Counted from the stretch's first letter, positions 6,974-16,268 are shown. The stretch: DNA of 64,000 nt from Rubrivivax sp. (GCA_030653505.1 JAURZK010000036.1:31418-95417), one strand, 5' to 3'. Numbers and translations: made by a program. The notes: generated by a model not told the origin, from the letters alone.

Positions 6974-8973
6974 GGCACCACCTCGACACGCACGAGCGCC
7001 GCGCCGTACTCGTCTTCGCAGGCCTGCCCGGGCGAGCACAGGGGCTTGCCGGCCATCACCGGGCCCGTGCCGTCGAACTTCGCGGCCAGCGCGGCGGCCT
7101 CGGCACCGGTGGGGAAGACGCGGATGGTGCCGTCCTTCTTCGGCTGCAGCGCACTGTGGTCGCGCTGGCGCGGCGACACCATCACCAGCAGGTCGGTGGG
7201 GCCGGGCGGGCCGGTGGTCTCGAAGGCGGTTTCGTTGGACAAGGGCAGCTTCACCGACTGCCCCGGCCTGACCTTCAGCGAACCCGAGGTGATGCTGGGG
7301 TAGAGCTGCATCAGTGTCTTGTCGGCGCCGTGCACGAAGACGTAGAGGTAGCCCTCGCGCTCGGCCTGCACCGTCATCGTGAGGTAGTCGCGTGCGATGC
7401 GGTAGCTGGTCTTGTTGGTCAGCAGGCGCACGCCGTAGCCGGGCGACTGGGCCTGCACGACACGGTCGAACTCCGCCGCCGGCTCGAAGGTGGTCGGCAC
7501 GGCCACCGGTGCCGGCGCAGGTGCGGGGGTCGCCACAGGGGGCGTGATCGTCGCTACCGGTGGCGGGGTGGGCGCCGTGGCCTGTTCGGCGGGCGCCGGT
7601 CGGGGCCTGGGTGCCAACGCGAAGTAGAGGCCCACGGCCACGGCCACGGCGGCCCCAGCGCCGACGCCGATCAGCGCGCCCTTGCCCTTGGGCGCTGCCG
7701 GCACCGGCGCAGATGCCGCCGCGGCCGCAGGCGGCGGTGCGGGCGACGGGCGCATCGCCGCGGCGCCGGGTGGCGCGGACACGGTCTGCGTCGCGCCGCC
7801 GGCCCAGGCCTGCGTGCGATCGTTCGTGAGACGCACCGGCATCTCGGTGCCGGGCGGCAGCGGCTGCGTGCTGTAGTGGTCTTCCAGACCCGACACCTCG
7901 CCCAGGCCCAGGTCCTGGCGCAACTCGCCGATGCTCTGCGTGCGTTCTTCGGGCCGCACCACCAGTGCACGGTCGATGGCAGCAAGGAAACGTTCGCTGT
8001 AGCGCCCCGCGGCGGCCTGCGACAGCGGCTGGTAGGTGTCGTTGAGCAGCCGCCCCACCGAAGGCGGCGGCGTCTTGCCGACGATGGCGTAGTAGACCAC
8101 CGCGGCCAGCGCATAGACGTCGGTCCAAGGGCCCTGCTTCATGCCCGGGATCTCGGCGTACTGCTCCACCGGCGCGTAACCCGGCTTGAGGATCACCGTC
8201 AGCGCCTGCGTCTGCTCGCTGATGACGCGCCGCGCGGCACCGAAGTCCAGCAGCAGCCAGCGGTTCTTCTCTGGCAGGTACATCACGTTGTCGGGCGCGA
8301 TGTCGCGGTGGTAGACCTGCTCGGCGTGGATCACCAGCAGCGCCTCGGACAGCGGCCCCAGCACGCTGCGCAGCCAGTTCTCCTCGATCGGCTCGCCCTT
8401 GCGGCGCATCTCGCGCAGCACGTCCTTCAGCGTCGTGCCCTTCAGCAGCGGCATCACCATGTAGGCGGTGCCGTTGGCTTCCCAGAAACGGTAGACCTTG
8501 ACCAGCGACGGGTGGTCGAAGCTGGCCAGCAGCTTGGCTTCGCCGATGAAACTCTTGCGGCCGGCCTCGAAGGTCTCGCGGTAGCGCTCGCTCTTCACCT
8601 GCACCTGGGTGCCGCCGCCGACGCGCTGTGCCAGCGACGAGGGCATGTACTCCTTCAGCGCCACCTCGCGTTCGAGCGAGGTGTCGAAGGCCTTGTAGAC
8701 GACACCGAAGCCGCCTTCGCCGATGAGTTCGGTGAGCCTGAACTCGGCCAGCATGGTGCCCACGGGCAGGTGGCCGCCGTCGTCCTTGGGCGGCGCGACG
8801 ATCTGCGTCTTGTCCAGCGCCGGGGACGGTGTGGCAGCGGGTGTGGCGGCCGGCGCAGCGGCCGGTATCGCGGCATTCGCGGCCGACCATTCCGTCTTCT
8901 GGAAACCCGTAGGCGCCGCCGGATCGGGGGGCCGGATCACGGTACGGTCGTCGTCGGAGGCGTCGGGGGTCAT
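6970..8973 (-). CDS. T6SS-linked Ser/Thr protein kinase with C-terminal DUF4384 (PpkA-like)
   Basis: Membrane-anchored Hanks-type kinase of 667 residues. It has a Pro/Ala-rich N-terminus with two D-[RK]-T motifs (T11 and T56), then the kinase domain: glycine loop IGEGGFGVVY at 84-93, K107, HRD at 222-224 and DFG at 243-245. The catalytic-loop lysine is alanine (HRDIAPDN), a substitution typical of this bacterial subfamily. A single transmembrane segment (IGVGAGAAVAVAVGLYFA) follows, and a probably periplasmic DUF4384 domain (NKTSYRIARDYLTMTVQAE) closes the protein. ATG 8973 begins just before the first D-x-T motif. It follows tagF by 31 bases and ends the tssK-tssL-tssM-tagF operon. By analogy with PpkA it would phosphorylate T6SS components recognised by the FHA protein TagH; substrate identity is inferred. 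Confidence 0.9.
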   Translation of the reverse strand: MTPDASDDDRTVIRPPDPAAPTGFQKTEWSAANAAIPAAAPAATPAATPSPALDKTQIVAPPKDDGGHLPVGTMLAEFRLTELIGEGGFGVVYKAFDTSLEREVALKEYMPSSLAQRVGGGTQVQVKSERYRETFEAGRKSFIGEAKLLASFDHPSLVKVYRFWEANGTAYMVMPLLKGTTLKDVLREMRRKGEPIEENWLRSVLGPLSEALLVIHAEQVYHRDIAPDNVMYLPEKNRWLLLDFGAARRVISEQTQALTVILKPGYAPVEQYAEIPGMKQGPWTDVYALAAVVYYAIVGKTPPPSVGRLLNDTYQPLSQAAAGRYSERFLAAIDRALVVRPEERTQSIGELRQDLGLGEVSGLEDHYSTQPLPPGTEMPVRLTNDRTQAWAGGATQTVSAPPGAAAMRPSPAPPPAAAAASAPVPAAPKGKGALIGVGAGAAVAVAVGLYFALAPRPRPAPAEQATAPTPPPVATITPPVATPAPAPAPVAVPTTFEPAAEFDRVVQAQSPGYGVRLLTNKTSYRIARDYLTMTVQAEREGYLYVFVHGADKTLMQLYPSITSGSLKVRPGQSVKLPLSNETAFETTGPPGPTDLLVMVSPRQRDHSALQPKKDGTIRVFPTGAEAAALAAKFDGTGPVMAGKPLCSPGQACEDEYGAALVRVEVVP

Positions 8974-9004
8974 GGCCGGTGCGGGCTGTGCGTGGGCGGG
9001 AGGC

Positions 9005-9709
9005 TCAGATTGTCGCAGCCGGGCCGAACAGTTGCCCCAGTGCCGTGGCCGCAGGCAGCCCGCACGAGACCAGCAGGCGCGGCGGCAACTCGTCGGGGCG
9101 CGCGTGCCACCAGGCGCGGCCGTGCGCGCGGGGACCGAAGGCGCGCTGCGCCTCGGCGCCGATGAAGAGGGCCGGGTCGCGCGCGGCGTCGGGCGGCAGT
9201 TCGACGAGCGCGCCGGCACCGTCCGGGCCCGCGGGCTCGGGCGGCCGCCTGCCAGGCGCGGGCAAGGTCATGCGCGCCAGCTCGTCTTCCAGGCGGTCGG
9301 CCGTCCAGTCGCCGTGCAGTGCGTCGCGGGCGAGTTCGTCCAGGCGCTCCAGCCAGGGCCACAGCGCAGCGCCCTCCTGCACCGACGCCGGGCCCGCACC
9401 CAGCGGCAGCACCAGCGTCAGCGGAAAGTAGCGGCCGACACGGTCCACCGAAGGCATCAGGACGCCGCACCAGGCCTGCGTGCCGGCCGCGCCGGGCAGC
9501 ACGCCGGGCATGAGCATGAACCGCCAGCTGGGCGAACCCAGGTAGGCGTCGAGCCAGGTGTCGGGCTGCGTCTCGCGCAGCGCGTGCAGGCCAGCGGCGA
9601 GCCAGCTGTCCCAGGGTTCGATGAAGGCTGCGTCGAGCCTGCGCGACGCAAAGTCGCCCAGCGACGGCAGTTTGCCGTGCCAGCCGGGAGGTGCCGTGCC
9701 CGCCGTCAC
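9005..9709 (-). CDS. tagF: T6SS-associated protein TagF (ImpM family)
   Basis: Cytoplasmic protein of 234 residues matching the TagF/ImpM family. The signature start is G-W-x-GKLPSLGDFASRRL (residues 9-24), followed by W-D-S-W-L and the core RVGRYFPLTLVLPL. In Pseudomonas aeruginosa TagF represses T6SS firing post-translationally by acting on Fha-dependent assembly; the same role is inferred. It is a stand-alone TagF, not fused to a phosphatase. It starts 7 bases after the tssM stop and precedes the kinase gene, placing it in the same transcript as the membrane complex and the phosphorylation switch. Confidence 0.92.
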   Translation of the reverse strand: MTAGTAPPGWHGKLPSLGDFASRRLDAAFIEPWDSWLAAGLHALRETQPDTWLDAYLGSPSWRFMLMPGVLPGAAGTQAWCGVLMPSVDRVGRYFPLTLVLPLGAGPASVQEGAALWPWLERLDELARDALHGDWTADRLEDELARMTLPAPGRRPPEPAGPDGAGALVELPPDAARDPALFIGAEAQRAFGPRAHGRAWWHARPDELPPRLLVSCGLPAATALGQLFGPAATI

Positions 9710-9716
9710 GGCCTGC

Positions 9717-12700
9717 TCACAGCGCCGCCGGGCAGCGGAACTGCTTGATCTCGCGCAGCTGGAAGGGGTTGAACACGCTGGCCGCGATGACCTCGAGCCG
9801 CGCCCGCTTGCCGTCGAGGTTCATGATGACGCTGAACCTCTCGGGCACGTCGCTCTGCTCGACCTGGAAACGCTCGAACAGGCGGAACAGCGCCCACGGC
9901 CCTTCGGTCATCACCAGCGGCCCGGCGTTGCCCAGCCCGGTGCTCATGCGGATCACTGATGCCACGCGCGGGCTGGGCCAGTTGACGGTGATCGAAGGCC
10001 CGCTGCTGGTGAGCTTGCTCACCTGGCCGTCGATGTCGAAGTTCAGCTCCTTCAACGAGGGTTCCAGCTCCGACAGCCGCATCTCGATGCGGATGGAAGG
10101 TGTCTTGCCACCGCTGCGGAAGAAGACCTCGCGGATGCGCTGCGCGCGCTGGAACTCGGCCAGCGCGGCCGGCGACACCGGGCGTGTGCCGTCGGCCAGC
10201 GGCTTGTAGGTCCAGACCCGCGTCGACTGGTCGACGATGGCCAGCAGCCGGCGCTGGAAGAAGTCGTCGAAGAGCCCCCCCACGCCGAAGAGCTGGCCGA
10301 AGTCCTCGGGCAGCACATCGGCCCGGCTGCCACTGGCAAACGGATAGCGGCCGGTGACGGCGCGGTTGCAGATCTCGGTGATGGGCTTGAGCTCGGCGGT
10401 GAGGCCCGCGCGTTCGGCACCGCGCGTCTGGCCGGCGGCGGCGTCGGCCATCTGCTCGACCATCCCGCGCACCAGATCGGGCTGGCCGGCGGCGGCCACC
10501 TTCACCTGTTCGGCACCGCCCCCGGGCGGTGGCGGCGACTTGCTCTTCTTCGCGGCGTCGACCGCCGCCAGCTGCGCGTAGAGGTCGCCGAAGAGCTTGA
10601 GCGTGGCGTTCAGCGGCGGCGGGTCGCCGGTGACGAGGCGGTGGATGCCGGCGAAGTGGTCGTCGACCATGCGCTCAAGAGGGCCGCCGCTGCCGCCCGA
10701 CGCATCGGGCGCGGCACCGGCCAGGCGCGCTGCGTCGGCCTTGGCCTTGGCCGCAGCCTGGTCGAGCGCACCTGCTGCGGCCGGGGCTTGCACCAGCTTC
10801 GTCTGCTCGGCCACGCCGCGCAAATAGCCCGCCAGCGGGGAGTCGACCGCGGCGAGCAGGCGCGACACGGCCAACGCACGCTCGGGGTCGTTCAGCTTCA
10901 CGAGGCGCACGTCGGCGAGGTAGGCGTCCCAGGTCTTGATGTAGTCCTCGAAGTACAGGCGCCGCACCTTGTCGCTGACGGCGCTGCCCAGCGTGGCATC
11001 GCGCAGGCGCGCCGGGTCGGTCACCAGACCGGTCTTCAAGCCCAACACCCAGCCTTCTTCGGCGGCCAGCACCGGGGTGGCCTGCTGCACCGCCGGCAGC
11101 ACCAGCTTGCGGTAGCCGTCGCGGGTATAGAGGCCGCTGATGCCCTGCGTCAACGGCAGGCCGCTGGCGCGCTCGAAGGCCTGGGCGGCGTTCGGGCCGG
11201 CGGCACCGGCGAGCGTGAAGTCGGGCTGGCTGCCCGGCCGGTACTGGCGCTTGATGCGGCTGTAGACGCGGTACTCGAGCGGGTAGGCGGCCAGCATCTC
11301 GCGCACGCTGGCCACCAGGTTGTCGTCACGCGCCAGCACGGCCCTGGGCGCACCCAGCGCCAGCGCGGCGGCCAGGTGGGCGTCGAGCTGCACACGCTGC
11401 TCGGGTGCCATCCGCGCGTAGTTCGTGTCCCAATCCACGCCCACCCGGGCCTGCAGCGCAGCGGCATCGAAACGCTCGGGCTGGTGCAGCATCAGGTAGG
11501 CCTTGAGCGCCTCGTAGGCGTTCTCGAGGTTGTCCTTGTTGGCGGCGCGCAGGCGCTCTTCGAGGCGGCGCGCCACACGCGGCATCAGCGACTTCTCCAG
11601 CAGGCGGTGGTAGGCGATCTGCGCGCCGGCGTCGAGCTTGTCGCCCTGGTACAGGCCCAGGCCGTGCAGCAGCGGCGGCGCGTCGATGGCGAAGTCGTCC
11701 ACCTTGGCGGCGTCGCGCACGGCGGCCAGCGGCTGCGGCAGCAGCGCCACGTCGGCGCTGGTGGCCGGCGGCAGCGCTTCGACCCCCTGCCGCAGCGCCG
11801 GCAGGCGTTCGGCGACCTGCGCGGCGTGGTCGAGGTTGCGCGCGCGGCTCACCGCCCAGCCCACGGCCACCAGCACCGTGCACGCCGCCATCACCCCCAT
11901 CGCCGACAGGCGCAGCACGTGGCGGCGGCGCTCGGCCACCGGGTTGTGGGCACCCAGCCCACGTTCGGCGAAGACAAGGTCCTTCAGCAGCCGGTGCAGG
12001 AAAAAACTCTTGCCCCGCCCCGGCGCGATGGCCGCGTTGCGCCCACCCATGCCGAAGGACGACGCCAGCGCACCCATCACGCGGTCGATGGGCGAACCTT
12101 CCTGCGTGCCGCTGGTGAAGTAGACACCGCGCACGCGCGCCGCGGCCTCGACCGCGCCGCCGCCCGAGAACACCTGGCGCAGGAAGTCGCCCAGCACCGG
12201 CTGCAGCGCCGCGAACTCCTGCGGGAAGGCGAAGATGGCGCTGCGACGCAGCACGTCGCGCTCACCTTCCAGGCGGTCGACGAGCTGGGCCACCAGGCGC
12301 TGCTGCAGCTGCTCGAACAGCGTGGCGAACTGTGCCATCGGATCCTCGCCCGCCGGCGCGTCGGCAGCGAAGGTGAAACCCCAGACCTGGTCGCGGTCGT
12401 CCTTCGCGAGGCCTTCGAAGGTCTCGTTGAAACCGCCGATGAGGTCGGCCTTGGTGACGAGCACGTAGACGGGCGCGCGAACGCCCAGCTTGGTCTGCAG
12501 TTCGTGCAGCCGCGCACGCAGCTTGGCGGCGTGTTCAGTGCGTTCGGTGGCACCCTGCTGCAACAGGTCCTGCACGTTGACGGTGAGCAGCACGCCGTTG
12601 ATGGGCTGGCGCGGGCGTGTCTTCTTCAGCAGCGCGAGGAAGTTGTCCCAGGCGCTGGCGTCGACGTCCTTGTCGCTTTCCTGCGTGGCGTAGCGGCCGG

Positions 12701-13244
12701 CGGTGTCGATGAGCACGGCGTCCTGCGTGAACCACCACTCGCAGTTGCGCGTGCCGCCCACACCCTGCACCGAGCCCTTGCCATCCTTGTTGTCGCCGAG
12801 CAGGAACTGCAGCCCCGCGTTCATCAGCGCCGTGGTCTTGCCCGAACCCGGCGCGCCGACGAAGACGTACCAGGGCAGCTCGTAGAGGTACTGTCCGCCG
12901 CCGAAGAGCTTGTTGCCCTTGGCCGCCTTCAGGCGCTGCACCGCTTCGTTGAAGCGCGTGGCCAGCACCTGGGCCTCCTTGTCGCTGGCCGACGGCCCGG
13001 CGCCCAGGCCCTGCAGCAGCGTGGCGTTGGTGCGGCGGCGCCGGTGCGCCTTCCAGCCCTGCACGCCTATCCACAGCGCCCAGAGCGCCACCACGATGGC
13101 CAGGCGCACCCACACCGACTCGAAGGGGCGTGTGTCGCCGAAGGCCAGCAGCGGCCCGGCCCACCACACCAGCGCACTCAGCGCCAGCAGCCCGAGGGTG
13201 CCCAGGACCAGCGGGCTGAGCAGGACTTGCAGGAACTTCTTCAT
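9717..13244 (-). CDS. tssM: T6SS membrane complex subunit TssM (IcmF)
   Basis: Inner-membrane protein of 1,175 residues that spans the periplasm and, with TssL and TssJ, forms the T6SS membrane complex. Two N-terminal membrane segments (about 10-34 and 45-62) precede a cytoplasmic NTPase-like domain with an intact Walker A, GAPGSGKTT at 130-138, and a DTAGRY Walker B. A third segment lies near residues 440-465, before the long periplasmic part. The IcmF-related and DUF1215-type C-terminal regions extend to the end (PFQLREIKQFRCPA). An intact P-loop is found in only some TssM proteins. ATG 13244 is separated from the tssL stop by a single base, so coupled translation is likely. Confidence 0.95.
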   Translation of the reverse strand: MKKFLQVLLSPLVLGTLGLLALSALVWWAGPLLAFGDTRPFESVWVRLAIVVALWALWIGVQGWKAHRRRRTNATLLQGLGAGPSASDKEAQVLATRFNEAVQRLKAAKGNKLFGGGQYLYELPWYVFVGAPGSGKTTALMNAGLQFLLGDNKDGKGSVQGVGGTRNCEWWFTQDAVLIDTAGRYATQESDKDVDASAWDNFLALLKKTRPRQPINGVLLTVNVQDLLQQGATERTEHAAKLRARLHELQTKLGVRAPVYVLVTKADLIGGFNETFEGLAKDDRDQVWGFTFAADAPAGEDPMAQFATLFEQLQQRLVAQLVDRLEGERDVLRRSAIFAFPQEFAALQPVLGDFLRQVFSGGGAVEAAARVRGVYFTSGTQEGSPIDRVMGALASSFGMGGRNAAIAPGRGKSFFLHRLLKDLVFAERGLGAHNPVAERRRHVLRLSAMGVMAACTVLVAVGWAVSRARNLDHAAQVAERLPALRQGVEALPPATSADVALLPQPLAAVRDAAKVDDFAIDAPPLLHGLGLYQGDKLDAGAQIAYHRLLEKSLMPRVARRLEERLRAANKDNLENAYEALKAYLMLHQPERFDAAALQARVGVDWDTNYARMAPEQRVQLDAHLAAALALGAPRAVLARDDNLVASVREMLAAYPLEYRVYSRIKRQYRPGSQPDFTLAGAAGPNAAQAFERASGLPLTQGISGLYTRDGYRKLVLPAVQQATPVLAAEEGWVLGLKTGLVTDPARLRDATLGSAVSDKVRRLYFEDYIKTWDAYLADVRLVKLNDPERALAVSRLLAAVDSPLAGYLRGVAEQTKLVQAPAAAGALDQAAAKAKADAARLAGAAPDASGGSGGPLERMVDDHFAGIHRLVTGDPPPLNATLKLFGDLYAQLAAVDAAKKSKSPPPPGGGAEQVKVAAAGQPDLVRGMVEQMADAAAGQTRGAERAGLTAELKPITEICNRAVTGRYPFASGSRADVLPEDFGQLFGVGGLFDDFFQRRLLAIVDQSTRVWTYKPLADGTRPVSPAALAEFQRAQRIREVFFRSGGKTPSIRIEMRLSELEPSLKELNFDIDGQVSKLTSSGPSITVNWPSPRVASVIRMSTGLGNAGPLVMTEGPWALFRLFERFQVEQSDVPERFSVIMNLDGKRARLEVIAASVFNPFQLREIKQFRCPAAL

Positions 13245-13245
13245 C

Positions 13246-14592
13246 TCAATTGGGTGCCGTGGCGAACAGCGTCAGCTCGACGCGGCGGTTCCTCGCGCGC
13301 CCTTCAGCCGTGGCGTTGTCGGCCAGGGGTTCGGTGTCGGCGCGCCCTTCGGCGCTGATGCGCCCGGGCTTGACGAAGGCGCCGAGCAGTGCCTTGGCAC
13401 TGGCCGCCCTGTCCTTCGACAGATGCCAGTTGGACGGGAAACGCAGCGAACGTATGGGCTGGTTGTCGGTGTGGCCGGCGATCAGCACCGCCCCGGGCAC
13501 CTGGTTCAGCGCGGCACCGATGCGCTCGAACATCGGCCGCGCCTTGGCGGCCACTTCGGCACTGCCGGGGTCGAAGACGCCGTCGCCGCGCAGCGTGACG
13601 ACCGAACGGTCGGCCAGGTCCTGCACCTGAACGGCGCCGGCGTCGATGTCGCTCTTCAGCAGCTGCGCCAGGCGCGGCGGCGGCGGCGCGGCGGATGTAG
13701 GCGGCGGCGACGGCGGCGCGGCCAGCACCTTGGTGTCTATGGTCTGCAGCGCGGTGAAGGTGGCGTCGGTCTGCGCGTTGAGCGTCAGGCGCAGCACCAG
13801 GAACAGCGCCAGCAGCAGGAAGCCCAGCACCGCGGCCACGGCCCACAGCGGCACGCCTTCGCTCAGGCGCACTGGCGCCGCGGCCACACCCTGCCACTGC
13901 GGCGACAGCGTGCGCTCGGCCGGGCCGGCCAGTTCGCGCAGCTTGCCCGCCAGGCGCTCGCGCACGCTGTCGAGCTGCGCCTTGCCGTCGTTCATCACCT
14001 TGTAGCGGCCCTCGAAACCCAGCGAGAGCGCGGCGTAGACCAGTTCCAGCAGGTTGCGGTGCTGCGTCGGGTTCTCGACCAGGCGCGTGAGCAGCTGGAA
14101 GACCTTCTCGCCGCCCCAGGCTTCGTTGTGGAAGTGCACCAGCAGGCTCTGCGACGACCACGCGCCCGAGCCGCCCCAGGGCGTGCTCGATGCCGATTCG
14201 TCGAGCAGCGTGCACAGGATGTAGCGCGCCGCCACCACCTGCTCGTTCGGCAGGCCGCGCGCACGTGCCACCGACTCGAAGCGCTTCACCGATTCCACCA
14301 GCTGCTCGCGCAGTGCCGCCGGGTTGGGGTGGCGCAGCGTGGCGCGCAGGCGCGGCGCGGCACTCAGCAGCGGTGCCGCGGCTTGCACCAGCGGGTTCAG
14401 GCTGGCGTGGGCGGGCAGCTCGGGCAGCGGTGGGGCGGCGGCGGCCGGCCGGGCGGATGCAGCAGGCGCGGTGGGTGCGGGGGTTGGTGGCGACGCACCG
14501 GGCCGCGCGCCTCGACCGGCACTCGGCTTGATGACCGTGCGGTCGGACTCGAAGGCAGCGAAGGGGTCTTGTGGCGGGTCGGGGTCGCTCAT
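13246..14592 (-). CDS. tssL: T6SS membrane subunit TssL with C-terminal OmpA domain
   Basis: Inner-membrane protein of 448 residues. The DotU-like cytoplasmic domain (about residues 55-240) includes AARYILCTLLDESA. A single membrane segment (AVAAVLGFLLLALFLVLRL) follows, then a periplasmic OmpA-like peptidoglycan-binding domain with GHTDNQPI and RNRRVEL. This is the evolved TssL form carrying its own peptidoglycan anchor. The N-terminus holds a D-R-T-V-I-K-P motif at residues 17-23 (T19), close to the D-R-T-V-I-R-P at the N-terminus of the adjacent kinase. In Agrobacterium, PpkA phosphorylates TssL near its N-terminus and Fha then binds, so T19 is a likely phosphorylation site (inference). 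It lies 39 bases after tssK and 1 base before tssM. Confidence 0.95.
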   Translation of the reverse strand: MSDPDPPQDPFAAFESDRTVIKPSAGRGARPGASPPTPAPTAPAASARPAAAAPPLPELPAHASLNPLVQAAAPLLSAAPRLRATLRHPNPAALREQLVESVKRFESVARARGLPNEQVVAARYILCTLLDESASSTPWGGSGAWSSQSLLVHFHNEAWGGEKVFQLLTRLVENPTQHRNLLELVYAALSLGFEGRYKVMNDGKAQLDSVRERLAGKLRELAGPAERTLSPQWQGVAAAPVRLSEGVPLWAVAAVLGFLLLALFLVLRLTLNAQTDATFTALQTIDTKVLAAPPSPPPTSAAPPPPRLAQLLKSDIDAGAVQVQDLADRSVVTLRGDGVFDPGSAEVAAKARPMFERIGAALNQVPGAVLIAGHTDNQPIRSLRFPSNWHLSKDRAASAKALLGAFVKPGRISAEGRADTEPLADNATAEGRARNRRVELTLFATAPN

Positions 14593-14631
14593 CCGTGTGC
14601 CCTCTTGGATCGCCGCCGCGCGCCCTGGCGG

Positions 14632-15969
14632 TCAGCCGCGGATGGCCCAGAACTCGATGGCCAGGCCCGGGAATTCGCCGGCGATGTGCATCGCAAGGCC
14701 GCCCGAAGTCTCGAGCTGCTTCCAGAGCTCGTTGCCGCGTGTCTCGAGTTCGAAGTAGGTGTAGCCGGCGTGGTAAGGGATCTGCCGCGGCGCCACCGGC
14801 AGCGCGCGCAGCGTGACACCGGGCAGCTGCAGGTTGACGAGGTCGCGGATGCGCTCGGCCGGGCCGATCTTGACCTGCGTCGGAAAACGCATGCGCAGCG
14901 CTTCACCCGGCATCTGCGCGTTGACCGCCAGCACGAACACTGCCGTGCGCAGCAGTTCGGCGTCGCCGATGACGGCGACGCGGATGCCGTGTTTGCGTTC
15001 CTGCAGGTCGATGGGAATCGCCGTCTGTTCGAGCACCTGCGACAGCGACTGCCGCAAGTCGGCCATCACGGCACGGAAGCAGGTCGCCAGGTCGTCGTGA
15101 CGGTATTCCGGGTAGGGCACCGGGCGCCGTTGTTCGCGGAAAGTGGACAACTCGCCGGCCAGGCCCAGGCACAGGTCGTACAGGCGTTCGGGGTGCAGCA
15201 CCGGCAGGCGCTGCAGGTGTGCAAACAGCGGCTGGAAACGGTTGATGACCTGCAGCAGCAGGAAGTCGACGATCTCGCCGGTGCCGGCGCGCCCCGGCTG
15301 CGCCAGCCGCGCGCCGAGCGCCTCGCCACGCTGGTAGAGCATGCCGTGCACCTCGCGCACGTAGCCATCGAGCACCGGCTGTGCCGGGGCATGCAGCATC
15401 GGCGGCACGTAGGCGGTGTCGAGCACGACGCGGCCGTCGGCGCGGCGCTCGATGACCCGCACCACGCCCAACGTGACGTAGCCCTCGTTCGTGTCGCGCT
15501 CGAGCATCAGGCGCAGGTTCAGCCGCCCGACCTGCACCGGCGCCTCACGCAGGCTGTTGGCGTGGATGTCGGCCACGCCGATGTCGGCGACATGCCAGCG
15601 CGGCGGCATCGAGCCTTCGCCGGCCTCGACGTCGCTTTCCGTCACACCCGGGCGCGACTGGGGCACGGCCAGCACGACGAGCTGGTCGCGCGCGTCGATG
15701 GGCACCTCGAAGGCCGGCGGCGCGGGGTCGTCGCCGGGCACCGAGAAGGCCAGGCCGTCGGGCAGCACACCCCGCGCCGACGTCACCATGAGGCGCCCCT
15801 GCAGCAGCGCCGCATCGTCGATCTGCAATGCCACGAAGCCCCACGGCCAAACCATGGTGGCCGCAGTGCGGCCATCGAGCTGGCGTCCGGCAAAACGGTC
15901 CTGCTGCTGGAAGTGCTGGGGCTGGAGGAACATGCCCTCCGTCCACATCACCTTGTTGTGCCAAGTCAT
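14632..15969 (-). CDS. tssK: T6SS baseplate subunit TssK
   Basis: Cytoplasmic protein of 445 residues that links the T6SS baseplate (TssEFG-VgrG) to the membrane complex. The family N-terminus W-x-x-x-V-x-W-x-E-G-MFLQPQHFQQQDR is clear. The shoulder and neck regions contain the expected motifs (FLLLQVINRF, HPERLYDLCLGLAGELSTF). The C-terminal receptor-binding domain runs to the end (IEFWAIRG). ATG 15969 is chosen because it starts MTWHNKVMW, the usual TssK beginning; an in-frame extension upstream is low-complexity and unsupported. It is the first gene of the tssK-tssL-tssM-tagF-kinase-greB unit and is divergent from the small OmpA gene. Confidence 0.95.
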   Translation of the reverse strand: MTWHNKVMWTEGMFLQPQHFQQQDRFAGRQLDGRTAATMVWPWGFVALQIDDAALLQGRLMVTSARGVLPDGLAFSVPGDDPAPPAFEVPIDARDQLVVLAVPQSRPGVTESDVEAGEGSMPPRWHVADIGVADIHANSLREAPVQVGRLNLRLMLERDTNEGYVTLGVVRVIERRADGRVVLDTAYVPPMLHAPAQPVLDGYVREVHGMLYQRGEALGARLAQPGRAGTGEIVDFLLLQVINRFQPLFAHLQRLPVLHPERLYDLCLGLAGELSTFREQRRPVPYPEYRHDDLATCFRAVMADLRQSLSQVLEQTAIPIDLQERKHGIRVAVIGDAELLRTAVFVLAVNAQMPGEALRMRFPTQVKIGPAERIRDLVNLQLPGVTLRALPVAPRQIPYHAGYTYFELETRGNELWKQLETSGGLAMHIAGEFPGLAIEFWAIRG

Positions 15970-16268
15970 CGGGAACTTTGCTTCATGCGTCGTGTTCCGG
16001 CGTCGCCGTGGAGGCGCTGTAGGGGTGCTGCTGGCCAGCGTACCGGGCCGCACTGCGCGGGCATTCACCCAACGATACACGGCCGGGTGCGGGCCGTCAC
16101 CCTTGGGCGGGCGGCTCGCGCCGGTGCGTTGCCGGGCCGCTGCGGCAGGGGGCGCCCGCATGGCGCGCGGGGGATGGGGCGGCCCGGGTGCCGGGGGGTA
16201 TGATTTTGCCGGTGCGAAAGGGTCGCCCGGCTGCCCGGCCGGCCCCCTTTCCTTCAGGAGCCCCTGCC
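15970..16268. promoter_or_regulatory. Divergent intergenic region between tssK and the OmpA-family gene
   Basis: This 299-base gap separates two outward-facing genes, so it must hold promoters for both. For the plus-strand gene a TATGAT hexamer at 16199-16204 could be a -10 element, but I see no convincing -35 box. AGGAG at 16256-16260 is a good ribosome binding site for ATG 16269. No sigma-54 box was recognised. The remainder is very GC-rich with no supported gene. Confidence 0.4.

Noticed and set aside
10641..13358. A 905-codon plus-strand frame opposite tssM.
   Set aside because: It is a shadow of tssM: Arg/Gln/His/Gly-rich with no domain signatures, while the minus strand encodes a complete TssM with membrane segments and a P-loop.
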